From Actinophytocola xinjiangensis (GTDB lineage Bacteria > Actinomycetota > Actinomycetes > Mycobacteriales > Pseudonocardiaceae): DNA of 64,000 nucleotides. The stretch is from the NCBI RefSeq assembly GCF_001921215.1, contig NZ_MSIF01000022.1:92649-156648 (forward strand), read 5' to 3'. Position 1 is the stretch's first letter; every line of letters begins with the position of its first letter. Position numbers and translations under genes: made by a program. Under the pieces are notes generated by a model that saw only the letters and a program-made list of their open reading frames with translations, was not told where the DNA came from and made no database searches. Of the stretch, positions 41,287-49,535 are shown piece by piece.

Positions 41287-42093
41287 ATGGGTCGTACTTC
41301 CGCCGCTGGCCTCCGGCGTTGGCAACCGCCTCAGGAGGCGGCGTCAGCCTGGGGTGTCGACTCGGACGGGGTGTCTTTCAACAGTTCATCAGCCAAGCTG
41401 GACGTGGATGGTGACCGCTACGACGAGATCATGACGTTGGCCTACGGCACCGGCGAACCGCAATGGGTGGCCACCACGCTGCCGGAACAGCGTCAGCAAA
41501 TGTCTGCTTACATCGACTGGGAGCAGAACGCCGACCGTATCGTCGAGGTCGCGCCCCTTCTCGTTCCTGGACTGTTGCAGACGAGCGACTATATTCGGGC
41601 CATCATGACAGCTGGCGGCGTTCCGACCGGTGAAATCGCCTCCCGAATCACATCACGGATCGGGCGTCGGGAGGTGATCATGAAGCCGGCCCCGGCCGAC
41701 CTGGTGGTGCTGCTCGGGTGTGGCGCCTTGAACCAAGGGGTCGGTGGGGCCTCGGTTGCCCTCGGTCAGGTGCGACATCTCATTGAGATGGCTGCGCGAC
41801 CCAATGTCGAGTTGCGCATCGTTCCTGATCATCGTGGTTGGCATCCGGGCTTGGAGGGCGCGTTTGCGCTGATCGAGTCAAGTTCGACGACCACCGCTGT
41901 GCGGCGAAACCAGGCTGATCGGGCATCGATTGTATTTGTTGGGACGCGCCGGTCGGTGCTCATGCTGCATCAGGATGACGATGTAGGTGCCTATGCGCGG
42001 GCAGTGGAGAAAATTGTCAAGGTCGCATTGTCGTGCGATGAATCCTTCAAATATCTTGATTCCCTGCGAAACAGAATGGAGAATGCACAGTGA
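41287..42093 (+). CDS. Scr1-type DUF5753 regulator with decayed HTH
   Basis: 268 residues from ATG 41287. From about residue 45 the DUF5753 domain is intact: DGDRYDEIMTLAYGTGEP, WEQNADRIVEVAPLLVPGLLQTSDYIRAIM, ITSRIGRREVIM, VEKIVKVAL. The N-terminal XRE helix-turn-helix, which should fill about 60 residues, is reduced to a stretch (LRRWQPPQEAASAWGVDSDG) in which only fragments of the fold remain. The gene is followed with a 4-bp overlap by DUF397, the usual partner. Third-position GC is lower than in the neighbours. It may be a remnant, or a domain that works without binding DNA. Confidence 0.7.
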   Translation: MGRTSAAGLRRWQPPQEAASAWGVDSDGVSFNSSSAKLDVDGDRYDEIMTLAYGTGEPQWVATTLPEQRQQMSAYIDWEQNADRIVEVAPLLVPGLLQTSDYIRAIMTAGGVPTGEIASRITSRIGRREVIMKPAPADLVVLLGCGALNQGVGGASVALGQVRHLIEMAARPNVELRIVPDHRGWHPGLEGAFALIESSSTTTAVRRNQADRASIVFVGTRRSVLMLHQDDDVGAYARAVEKIVKVALSCDESFKYLDSLRNRMENAQ

Positions 42094-42266
42094 ACCTGAA
42101 CAATGAGTGGCGCAAGTCCCGTCGCAGTCAGAATGACGCCAACTGTGTTGAGCTGCGCAGCACCCTCGACCAGCTGCGTGACTCCAAGAACGCGGCCGGT
42201 CCCATCCTCCGGGGAAATGTTCGCGCCCTGACCCGCGCGATCAGGGATGGTCGGTTCGACCGGTGA
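42090..42266 (+). CDS. DUF397 protein
   Basis: 58 residues from GTG 42090 (GTGA overlap with the previous gene). The DUF397 signature is visible: WRKSRRSQNDANCVELRS at the start, then the conserved VRDSK-like LRDSKNAAGPIL. A typical DUF397 ends soon after a WxxF motif; here the end (NVRALTRAIRDGRF) departs from it. DUF397 genes follow Scr1-type regulators in large numbers in streptomycetes and Pseudonocardiales and the pairs are thought to act as toxin-antitoxin-like or developmental switches. No function is known. Confidence 0.8.
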   Translation: MNLNNEWRKSRRSQNDANCVELRSTLDQLRDSKNAAGPILRGNVRALTRAIRDGRFDR

Positions 42267-42319
42267 TTCCGACGCCGGCCAGCGGCTGTTCCGGCTTGTC
42301 GAGCCGGGGTCCGGTCGAG

Positions 42320-43519
42320 TCACCGGCGGTGCACGTTCCACTGGTTGGTCTCCACGTCGTAGAGGACGAGGTAGCGGTCGGACAGGGCGATCACCGCTCC
42401 CGGCAGGTCGTCGGTCACCAGCGTGCCCGACCCGTCGACCACCCGGCCGTCCCGGAAGGTGACATAGCCGTGCCAGGCCGTGTCCAGCTGGGGCGCGCCG
42501 GACACGGTGAAACGGCGCACACTCCGCTCCTCGACGTCGAACACGGCGAACTGGCCCGTCGTGGCGCCGGCGCAGACGATCAGCCGTTCCTGGTCGCTGA
42601 CGCACTGCCGACCCGCGCCGAGTTCGGCGACCGTGGCCCCGGTCCCCGCGTCGATCACGACCAGGGACGGGTACTCCCGCGGCGACACCTGGGCGAGGAC
42701 GGCGAAGCCCGCCAGTGTCAGGAACACCTTGGAGTCGGGATACCGCTGCCCGAGATCCCACGTCCGTTTCCCGGTCAGCGCGTCGATTCCGACGACGGTC
42801 GCGCCCCGCCTCGGCTCGATTTCCCGTGGCTCCGCGCCGACCTCACCGACCTCGCCCGCCTGCGCCAGCAGGGTGTCGCCCACGACGAACTGCGGCCAGA
42901 TCCCCGTGGCCTCCCACAGGCGTCGCCCCGTCGCCGAGTCGTGCGCCACGACCTGGGTGGGTGTCGCGCCGCCCGACTGCCGGACGCCGTTGGCGACGAC
43001 CCGGTCACCGGCGGCCACCGACTGGAGCTGGATGGGGCTGTGAGGTGTCCTGACGGCGACCGGCGTCTCCCACAAGAACTCTCCATCGGCCCCGGAGACC
43101 GCCGCGACACCGGACGTGTCGTCCGGCGCGACATAGGGAAGGAAGGCCGTCCAGTCGTCCTCGGTGCCCACGATGGGAATGGTGCCCGGCGTATGGCCCA
43201 GGCGGCGGTCCTCCCGGCCGGACATGGCCCGCAGTCGGTCCACCCGCCAGCGGGTCCGCCCGGTTTCGGCGTCCGCGACGAGCAGTTGGCGCTCGAGTTC
43301 GTCGGCGGTGTTCCCGAACACCAGCACCGAGTCCCCCCGGATCTCGATGTCCGGTGGGGTGTTGCGTCGTCCGGTGCTGCCCCGCCACAGCGCCTCCGCC
43401 GTCGCGGTGAGCGGCGCGACCGACGGACGTCGCGGTGGTGGTGGCGGCGGTTCGTCGGTGCACGCGGATCCGACGATGGCCACGGTCAGCAGAACCGCGC
43501 CGAGCGACTCCCGGTTCAT
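42320..43519 (-). CDS. PQQ-type beta-propeller lipoprotein
   Basis: 399 residues from ATG 43519 (ATGA overlap with the preceding gene). The lipobox is VGSAC at about residues 16-20 of the signal. The body consists of repeats of the PQQ-like propeller type: DAETGRTRWRV, DSATGRRLWEATG, DALTGKRTWDLGQ, DAGTGATVAELG. No PQQ ligand set is evident, so it is probably a binding platform rather than a dehydrogenase. It is the last gene of a three-gene run with two ESX-like proteins, and it should sit on the outer face of the membrane. Confidence 0.8.
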   Translation of the reverse strand: MNRESLGAVLLTVAIVGSACTDEPPPPPPRRPSVAPLTATAEALWRGSTGRRNTPPDIEIRGDSVLVFGNTADELERQLLVADAETGRTRWRVDRLRAMSGREDRRLGHTPGTIPIVGTEDDWTAFLPYVAPDDTSGVAAVSGADGEFLWETPVAVRTPHSPIQLQSVAAGDRVVANGVRQSGGATPTQVVAHDSATGRRLWEATGIWPQFVVGDTLLAQAGEVGEVGAEPREIEPRRGATVVGIDALTGKRTWDLGQRYPDSKVFLTLAGFAVLAQVSPREYPSLVVIDAGTGATVAELGAGRQCVSDQERLIVCAGATTGQFAVFDVEERSVRRFTVSGAPQLDTAWHGYVTFRDGRVVDGSGTLVTDDLPGAVIALSDRYLVLYDVETNQWNVHRR

Positions 43520-44535
43520 CGCGCCGGCCAGGCCGGCGCGGACATCCAGTTCCGCCGGACGAACAGCATGCCGTGCTCGGCATCGGTGATCAGCTTCGCC
43601 ACGGCATCGGCGGCCTCCCAGCAGACCAGGTCGCCGGCCCTGATGAACGACTCGAACATTCGGTAGTAACCGAGGTGGATGTCCGTGGTGTCGAATCCGA
43701 AACCGGAGTCCTCTGTCGATTTGGTCGCGGGTTCCATCGCCGAACTGATGGCGTCGGAAACGAAGAGGACGGCATCCTTGGCCGTATCCGGCGGATTGAG
43801 CGCGAAATTGAGGATCCTGTCCAGCGTGGAGACGGCGAAGGAGAGCCCCTCCTGAGCGGATCTCGCGGTCACGCTGTCGAGGGTCGCGACCAGCTTTCCC
43901 ATCAGTTCGTTGACGTCCTGTCGTGCCTTGAGAATGATGGCGGCGTACTTCACCAGGTACTCGTTCATGGAGTTCAGCCCGGGATTGCGATGATTCTCGT
44001 ACCACTGCTTCAGTTGGATGAAGCGATCCCGGGCGCGGTCGGCCGCGCCGCTGTCCCAGTTCTCCCGGGACACCACGGCATCGACGTTGGAGGTGAGTCG
44101 CATCCACATGTCGACGCTGTGTTCCGGTCGGGTGGAGTCGGTGGCCTTCTTGCGGAAGGTCTCCTCGATGAGGTCGTAGGTTCGGCCGAGTTCGACCGTG
44201 TTGGAGATCTCGCCGTCCGGGGACAGGGTCCCCACGCGTTGGCCGGACAGCACGTCCGCGTGGGCGAAGAACCGGTCGACGGTGAGGTCGCGCAGCACGG
44301 TCCGTTCCAGTAGGTGGCCGGCGACGTCCGGATCCGGTTTGCCGTTCGACTCGATTCCCGAACCGTCCGAGAACTCCAGCACCCGGGGGCCGGTGTTCTC
44401 CTCGGGATGGGCGAGGTACTCCAGCCATCCCGCCAGTGCCGGCGCGTTGCCGCCGGGGCCGGCGAAGGCCGGGTCCAGGTTCGTCACCAGGGCGTGGTCT
44501 GGCTGTGGCTCGTTCGACGAGGCCATGGTGCTCAC
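43516..44535 (-). CDS. Helical protein of second ESX-like module
   Basis: 339 residues from GTG 44535 (GTGA overlap with the previous stop); ATG 44526 is an alternative. The N-terminal 30 residues are flexible, then a mostly helical protein follows (LLERTVLRDLTVDRFFAHADVLSG, SVDMWMRLTSNVDAVVSRENW, ARDRFIQLKQWYENHRN, LVKYAAIILKARQDVNELMGKL). No signal peptide or catalytic motif is seen. I do not recognise a family, but the position between a small helical hairpin protein and a lipoprotein repeats the layout of the module at 4344-7236, so a type VII substrate is likely. Confidence 0.65.
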   Translation of the reverse strand: MSTMASSNEPQPDHALVTNLDPAFAGPGGNAPALAGWLEYLAHPEENTGPRVLEFSDGSGIESNGKPDPDVAGHLLERTVLRDLTVDRFFAHADVLSGQRVGTLSPDGEISNTVELGRTYDLIEETFRKKATDSTRPEHSVDMWMRLTSNVDAVVSRENWDSGAADRARDRFIQLKQWYENHRNPGLNSMNEYLVKYAAIILKARQDVNELMGKLVATLDSVTARSAQEGLSFAVSTLDRILNFALNPPDTAKDAVLFVSDAISSAMEPATKSTEDSGFGFDTTDIHLGYYRMFESFIRAGDLVCWEAADAVAKLITDAEHGMLFVRRNWMSAPAWPAR

Positions 44536-44894
44536 CGCTCGCCGATGGATCGTGAGATGTTCTCGAAGACCTCCGCGTGCCGCGCCTCGGTCGACTGGTA
44601 CTCGCCGCGGGTCTGTTCCAGGCGTTTGGCGAACCCTTCGAGAAACGTCACGAAGGCGCGTTCCTCCTTGACGAACTCCGCCATCGTGGCGAGCCATTCG
44701 TGGGAGAACTCCGCGAGCAGGCCCTGGAAATGGCCGGTGGCCCCGAAGCCGCCGGTGAGTGATGTCGTGTCGCGCACCGACGTGAGGTCGCCCTCCAGTG
44801 CGTCGGCCAGGGAACGGTAGTGGCCAACGGCCTGCTCGACGGCGGCCGTCGCGCCGCTGAACGCGGTGAGTCCGACGGTGAAACCCTCTGCCAT
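44532..44894 (-). CDS. EspC/WXG100-like small helical protein
   Basis: 120 residues. Two long helices (FSGATAAVEQAVGHYRSLADALEGDL and FSHEWLATMAEFVKEERAFVTFLEGFAKRLEQTRGEY, both shown as parts) are separated by a Gly-rich turn (TGGFGATGHFQG). The length and hairpin fit the EspC/WXG100 class of type VII secretion substrates; no W-x-G triplet is present. It is the first gene of the three-gene run, and the following gene overlaps its stop. Function is not known. Confidence 0.65.
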   Translation of the reverse strand: MAEGFTVGLTAFSGATAAVEQAVGHYRSLADALEGDLTSVRDTTSLTGGFGATGHFQGLLAEFSHEWLATMAEFVKEERAFVTFLEGFAKRLEQTRGEYQSTEARHAEVFENISRSIGER

Positions 44895-44988
44895 GTCACA
44901 CCCCCAGGTGCTGACCGTGATCGGGTCATCACGCTGACGGTAGCAAGACCTGGTGATCGTCAGGGGTCGTTCTGGCCGGGGGACAACG

Positions 44989-47397
44989 TCAGGGGAGTTC
45001 GGGGAGGGCGGGGCGGTCGGGGGTGAGCAGGCCGGTGAGCAGGTCGCCGTGGTGGTCGAGGCGGGTGAGGACCTGGGGGGCGGTGAAGACGAGGTCGTTG
45101 GGGTGGCGGCAGCGTTGCACCTCGGTCCAGGTGAGGGGGGTGGAGACGGTGGGGGACGGGCGGCCGCGCAGCGAGTAGGGGGCGATGGTGGTTTTGTAGC
45201 GGTTGTTCTGGCTCCAGTCGATGAAGACCTTGCGGGGGCGCAGGTCCTTGGCCATGCGGGCGACGATCAGGTCGGGGTGTTCGCGGGCGAGGTGTTCGGC
45301 GACGGCCTTCGCGTACTCGGAGGTGCGTTCCACGGCGGTGGTGGTGATGGCGGCGTAGAGCTGCATCCCTTTGGAGCCGCTGGTTTTCGCCAGGGCGGTG
45401 AGGCCGTGGGTGGCCAGGGCGTCGCGCAGGAGCAGGGCCACCTGGCAGCATTCGACGATGGTGGCGGGTGGGCCGGGGTCGAGGTCGAAGACCAGCAGGT
45501 CGGGAGTATTGCGCGAGCCGGCGCCATCCACTGTCCACTGTGGAACGTGGAGTTCCAGGGCGGCCATGTTGGCCGACCAGACCAGGGACGGCAGGTCGTT
45601 GAGCAGCACGAAGTCCAGGGTGTCGTTGCCCTTGGTGCTGCCGGGGGTTTCCAGGCGCACGGTCCGCAGCCAGTCCGGCGCGCCGCGGGCGGCGTTCTTC
45701 TCGTAGAACGGTTGTGCGGTCACGCCGTCGGGCCAGCGGCGCAGGGTCACCGGACGGTCCCGCAGGTGGGGCAGCAGCACCGGCGCGACCCGGCTGTAGT
45801 AGTCGATCACCTGGGCCTTGGTGAACGCCGCGTCGGGGTAGAGCACCTTGTCCAGGTTGGACAGTCGCAGGCGCCTGCCCGCCACCTCCACCATCACGTT
45901 CTGTGGACGCGGCTCGTCGTCGTCGTCGATGGCCGGTGGGGTGGGCGCGGCGGTGTTGGCCTCGGGTTCCAGGTCGGCGGCGTCCTTGTCGGCGCGCAGG
46001 CCCCGCCAGGACGGGGCGCGCAGCCGCCCGTCGGGCGTCCAGTTGCGGAACACGACCTCGCCGACGACCTCGGGGCGCACCCACGTCGCGCCCTTGGCCC
46101 GCTCTCTTGGCACCTCGTCGACGAACGGGGAGTCCTTGTCCACCAACGGGGTCAGCTTCTCCCGCAACAGCGCGAGGGCCTCGTCGGTGAAGCCGGTGCC
46201 GACCTGGCCGACGTAGCGCACGCCGTCGTCGGTGGGGATGCCGACCATCAGGGAGCCGATCATGCCGGTGCGTCTGCCCTCGCCGGGGCGCCAGCCGCCG
46301 ACCAGGACCTCCAGCGTCAGCACTTCGGTGATCTTCACCCAGTCGGCTGTCCTTCGACCGGGGTAGTAGCGGGAGGACCGGCGCTTGGCGATGACGCCCT
46401 CCAGCCGCTGCTCGTGCGCGGTCCCCACCACCGCCTGGCCGTCGCCGACGAAGCTCGGGGACGTGTTCCACGACGGCCCGCGCAGCTCAAGGCCCTCCAG
46501 CAGCTCGCGCCGCTGGGCGTAGGGCAGGTCAAGGCACGACCGCCCGTCCAGGTGCAGCACGTCGAACACCAGGTAGGTCACCGGCACCGAGTTCGCCAGG
46601 CTCCGCGCCTGCCGGTCGTTGTGCACGTGCATCCGCTGGCCGAGCGCGGCGAAGCTCGGCCGCCCGTCGACCAGCGCGACGATCTCCCCGTCGAGCCACA
46701 CCTGGGTCGAGCCAAGCTCCTCGCCCAGCGCCCGCAGCTCCGGGTAGGTGACGCTGATGTCGTTGCCCTTGCGGGAACGCAGCTCCAGGCGGCCACCCTC
46801 GACCCGCGCCAGCGCGCGCACCCCGTCCCACTTGAACTCGTAGGCCCACTCGTCGGGGTCGCCGCCGGTGGGCAGGGTGCCCGGCTGGGCCAGCATCGGC
46901 TCCACCAGCTCCGGCAGGCGCACGAAGTCGGGGTCGGTGGGCGGCTGCGACCGGCGGACCATCCAGTTCTTGCCGTCCCGGCCGCTGCGGAAGAACGTGT
47001 AGTGACCCTTGGTCCGCTCGCCGTCGAACACCACCGCGACCTCGCGGTCCGACCACTTCAGCGTCTCGTAGCGGCCGCGGTCCCAGAGGACCATCCGGCC
47101 GGCGCCGTACTCACCCTTCGGAATCACCCCGGAGAAGGTCGCGTACTCCATCGGGTGATCTTCGGTGTGTACCGCGAGGCGGATGTCACCCGGCACGTCC
47201 GGCAGGCCCTTGGGCACCGCCCAGGACACCAGGACGCCGCCGCGCTCCAGGCGGACGTCCCAGTGCAGGCTGGAGGCGTGGTGTTCCTGGATGACGAAGG
47301 TGTCGTCGTCCCCGGTCGGCAGCGCGCCGGGCGCGGGCACCGGCTCGGGCGTACGGCCGGGGTCGCGCTTGTTGCGGTACTCCTCAAGGTCACCCAT
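44989..47397 (-). CDS. ligD: ATP-dependent DNA ligase LigD (phosphoesterase-ligase-polymerase)
   Basis: 802 residues. The domain order is 3'-phosphoesterase (about 10-150: FVIQEHHASSLHWDVRLE, with His/His/Asp metal ligands, and FSGVIPKGEYGAG), ligase (about 170-470: EFKWDGVRALARVE with the AMP-bound Lys, and EGVIAKRRSSRYYPGRRTADWVKI in parts), and polymerase/primase (about 515-800: LSNLDKVLYPDAAFTKAQVIDYY, LLVFDLDPGPPATI, KTSGSKGMQLYA, RPRKVFIDWSQNNRYKTT). It repairs double-strand breaks with Ku, filling and sealing ends. The order differs from mycobacterial LigD, which starts with the polymerase. No ku gene is adjacent. Confidence 0.93.
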   Translation of the reverse strand: MGDLEEYRNKRDPGRTPEPVPAPGALPTGDDDTFVIQEHHASSLHWDVRLERGGVLVSWAVPKGLPDVPGDIRLAVHTEDHPMEYATFSGVIPKGEYGAGRMVLWDRGRYETLKWSDREVAVVFDGERTKGHYTFFRSGRDGKNWMVRRSQPPTDPDFVRLPELVEPMLAQPGTLPTGGDPDEWAYEFKWDGVRALARVEGGRLELRSRKGNDISVTYPELRALGEELGSTQVWLDGEIVALVDGRPSFAALGQRMHVHNDRQARSLANSVPVTYLVFDVLHLDGRSCLDLPYAQRRELLEGLELRGPSWNTSPSFVGDGQAVVGTAHEQRLEGVIAKRRSSRYYPGRRTADWVKITEVLTLEVLVGGWRPGEGRRTGMIGSLMVGIPTDDGVRYVGQVGTGFTDEALALLREKLTPLVDKDSPFVDEVPRERAKGATWVRPEVVGEVVFRNWTPDGRLRAPSWRGLRADKDAADLEPEANTAAPTPPAIDDDDEPRPQNVMVEVAGRRLRLSNLDKVLYPDAAFTKAQVIDYYSRVAPVLLPHLRDRPVTLRRWPDGVTAQPFYEKNAARGAPDWLRTVRLETPGSTKGNDTLDFVLLNDLPSLVWSANMAALELHVPQWTVDGAGSRNTPDLLVFDLDPGPPATIVECCQVALLLRDALATHGLTALAKTSGSKGMQLYAAITTTAVERTSEYAKAVAEHLAREHPDLIVARMAKDLRPRKVFIDWSQNNRYKTTIAPYSLRGRPSPTVSTPLTWTEVQRCRHPNDLVFTAPQVLTRLDHHGDLLTGLLTPDRPALPELP

Positions 47398-47416
47398 CGC
47401 GCTCCATTCTCACCCG

Positions 47417-48220
47417 TCAGGGCAGCCACGACACCTTTCCGCGCAGTAACGCGTAGCCGACGAACGCCACCACGTCCAGCAGGGTGTGCGCCACCACCAG
47501 CGGCCACAGCCGGTTCGTGCGCTGCCACACCCGGCCGAACACCAGGCCCATCACCACGTTCCCGACGAACCCGCCGAAGCCCTGGTACAGGTGGTACGAG
47601 CCGCGCAGCACCGACGAGACGACCAGCGAACCGTTCTCGCCGAGCCCGAGCTGACGCAACCGGGTGATCAGGTACCCGACGACCAGGACCTCCTCGGCCC
47701 ACGCGTTGGCCGCCGCCGCGATCGTCAGCACGATCGGGCGCCACCAGGTGTCGTCCAGGGTCGAGGGCAGCACGGTCAGGTTCATCCCCAGCGCGCGGGC
47801 GACGAAGTACAGCGCCAGGCCCGGCAGGCCGATCAGCGCGGCCAGCCCGGCGCCGCCGAGGGCGTCGCGGCCGGGCCGGTCGCGGTCCAGCCCGACCTCC
47901 CGCAGCCGGATCCCGGCGCGCCACAACAGGTACAGGCCCAGCGCGCCCCAGGCGAACAGCTGGGTGGCGCTGAGCAGCTGGCGCAGCAGGTCGATCAGCT
48001 CGACCTGGGCCTGCCGCACGTTCAGCGCGACCTGCTGGTCGGACAGGCGCTCTGGCCGCAGCAGCGCGTCGAGCAGCGAGAGCAGGCTGCGCACACCGGA
48101 CAGGCCCAGCGTCACGGTGAACACGATCACCAGCTCGACGACGATCGCCCGCCGTTCGCCCGGGTCGGTCACCGGCCGGGTCGGCCGTGGGGGCGTCAGC
48201 CAGCCGCGCAAGGAGATCAC
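47417..48220 (-). CDS. CPBP-family intramembrane metalloprotease
   Basis: 267 residues with about eight membrane segments. The CAAX/CPBP motifs are present: AWAEEVLVVGYLITRL (EExxxR-like motif 1 with the Glu pair), RGSYHLYQGFGG (His of motif 2) and AHTLLDVV (His/Asp of motif 3). Eukaryotic relatives cut prenylated CAAX proteins; bacterial ones act on peptides or serve as immunity proteins. The motif 1 Arg is replaced by Tyr/Leu spacing (EEVLVVGYL), so activity needs care. The gene stands between ligD and the divergent PPOX gene. Confidence 0.85.
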   Translation of the reverse strand: MISLRGWLTPPRPTRPVTDPGERRAIVVELVIVFTVTLGLSGVRSLLSLLDALLRPERLSDQQVALNVRQAQVELIDLLRQLLSATQLFAWGALGLYLLWRAGIRLREVGLDRDRPGRDALGGAGLAALIGLPGLALYFVARALGMNLTVLPSTLDDTWWRPIVLTIAAAANAWAEEVLVVGYLITRLRQLGLGENGSLVVSSVLRGSYHLYQGFGGFVGNVVMGLVFGRVWQRTNRLWPLVVAHTLLDVVAFVGYALLRGKVSWLP

Positions 48221-48242
48221 GGCCGCACGCTACCGCCAGTCG

Positions 48243-48248
48243 TACAGT
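48243..48248 (+). promoter_or_regulatory. -10-like hexamer, leaderless spacing, PPOX gene
   Basis: TACAGT lies 6 nt before GTG 48255 and is identical to the -10 box of the first toxin-antitoxin pair. No -35 is evident. Confidence 0.5.
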
Positions 48249-48254
48249 GGCCGG

Positions 48255-48713
48255 GTGCCACGAATCGCAACCACCGAGCGGGTCGACCGGGCCGCCCTCG
48301 AGGACTTCGTCCGCCCGCGCCACCACGCCGTACTCACCACCCACCGGGCTGGCGGCGGCCAGCAGCTCTCGCCGGTGACCTGCGGGCTGGACACCGCCGG
48401 CCGGCTGGTCATCGCCAGCTATCCCCGGCGCGCCAAGGCGGTCAACGCCCGCCGGAACCCGTCGGTGTCGGCCCTGGTGCTGTCCGACGACTTCGACGGC
48501 GCCTGGGTCCAGCTCGACGGCACCGCCGAGGTCCTCGACCTGCCCGACGCGGTCGAGCCGCTGGTCGAGTACTTCCGGGTGATCTCCGGCGAACACCCCG
48601 ACTGGGACGAGTACCGCGAGGCGATGCGCCGCCAGGGCAAGTGCCTGATCCGGGTCACCATCACCCGGTGGGGGCCGATCGCCACCGGGGGTTTCCCGCC
48701 GGAGCTGGCCTAA
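48255..48713 (+). CDS. PPOX-class (split beta-barrel) F420- or FMN-dependent oxidoreductase
   Basis: 152 residues from GTG 48255. The pyridoxamine 5'-phosphate oxidase-like split barrel is clear: LEDFVRPRHHAVLTTHRAGGGQQLSPVTCG in parts, LVIASYPRRAKAVNARRNPSVSALVL, and GAWVQLDGTAEVLD. The sequence SYPRRAKAVNARRNP holds the cofactor phosphate contacts of the actinobacterial F420-binding subgroup (Rv1155/Rv2991 type). The reaction is unknown; deazaflavin F420-dependent reduction is the usual guess. Its stop shares four bases with the stop of the convergent DUF2470 gene. Confidence 0.87.
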   Translation: MPRIATTERVDRAALEDFVRPRHHAVLTTHRAGGGQQLSPVTCGLDTAGRLVIASYPRRAKAVNARRNPSVSALVLSDDFDGAWVQLDGTAEVLDLPDAVEPLVEYFRVISGEHPDWDEYREAMRRQGKCLIRVTITRWGPIATGGFPPELA

Positions 48714-49483
48714 CCGCCGGTCTGGGAGGCCAGGAAGGGGCAGCCGACCAGCCGCCGCAGCTCGGTCGACAGGTCGGTCAGGGTGGTGATCGGCCGGTCG
48801 AACGCCAGCCGCACGTCGTGGTCGACCTCGACCGCCTCGACCCGCAGCCGCAGGCCGAACCGGTCCAGGCCCAGCGGGCGCAGGTGACCGCCGCGCAGCT
48901 GGTGGGGCAGGTGGCGGCGCAGGGTGTGCAGCACCTCGTGGTGGGACAGTTCGAGGTGGCGCAGCCAGCCGGCCTCCTCGTGGCAGAACGGGTCGGGTTC
49001 GGCGTCGGCGAACTCCGCCGGGGTGACCGGGTGGGTGCCGTCGGCGTCGGCGACCACCATCGACACGGGTTCGAGGGTCAGCATGACCGCGCCGTGGCCG
49101 AGGTCGAGCAGGCGCGGGTCCGGCCGCTGCCCGGCCAGGGCGACGGCGGCCTCGCGGGCCTGGTCGGTCGGCAGCGGGCAGAGCCGGCCGGTGATCCACA
49201 GCAGGCCGCGCACCGGCTCGCGCAGCGACACCGGGGACACGTCGACCAGCTCGATCATCGTGGTCACCGGGGCGTCGGCGACCAGCGTGTGGTCCTCGGG
49301 CAGCAGCACGGTGACCGAGGCGTCCGGGTGCACGTGGTGCAGCGTGGGCGTGACCCGGTCGAGCTGACGGTCCGGCCCGGCCGGCACCGCGCTGGGCAGC
49401 GGCGGCAGCAGGGTCGCCGGGCCACGCGCGGCGATCGTCCTGGCGCGCTCGCCCGGTCCCGGGATCGGCGGTCGGTCCGTCAC
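48710..49483 (-). CDS. DUF2470-domain protein, HugZ-like, iron controlled
   Basis: 257 residues from GTG 49483. The first 160 residues form a split-barrel-like part (VTVLLPEDHTLV, TMIELVDVSPVSLREPVRGLLWITG), and the C-terminal 90 hold the DUF2470 domain (DPFCHEEAGWLRHLELSHHEVLHTLRRHL in parts, PLGLDRFGLRLRV). This layout is found in HugZ-type heme oxygenases and related actinobacterial proteins that use heme as an iron source. An iron box abuts the start codon (49483-49501), so the gene should be repressed by IdeR/DmdR when iron is plentiful. Heme-iron use is inferred. Confidence 0.82.
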   Translation of the reverse strand: MTDRPPIPGPGERARTIAARGPATLLPPLPSAVPAGPDRQLDRVTPTLHHVHPDASVTVLLPEDHTLVADAPVTTMIELVDVSPVSLREPVRGLLWITGRLCPLPTDQAREAAVALAGQRPDPRLLDLGHGAVMLTLEPVSMVVADADGTHPVTPAEFADAEPDPFCHEEAGWLRHLELSHHEVLHTLRRHLPHQLRGGHLRPLGLDRFGLRLRVEAVEVDHDVRLAFDRPITTLTDLSTELRRLVGCPFLASQTGG

Positions 49484-49501
49484 GGGGTAAGGCTAACCTA
49501 A
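49483..49501 (-). promoter_or_regulatory. IdeR/DmdR-type iron box at the DUF2470 start
   Basis: CGGGGTAAGGCTAACCTAA matches the iron-box consensus at 15 of 19 positions, the best match in the window. It touches the GTG start, so a bound regulator would block transcription. Confidence 0.75.
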
Positions 49502-49535
49502 CCTGGTCGGAGTTCGGTAGTCCGTGGCCGGCGCG

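Noticed and set aside
44989..47397. Expected ku partner gene beside ligD
   Set aside because: Neither neighbour encodes a Ku-like protein; the CPBP protease and the helical ESX-like proteins do not match.
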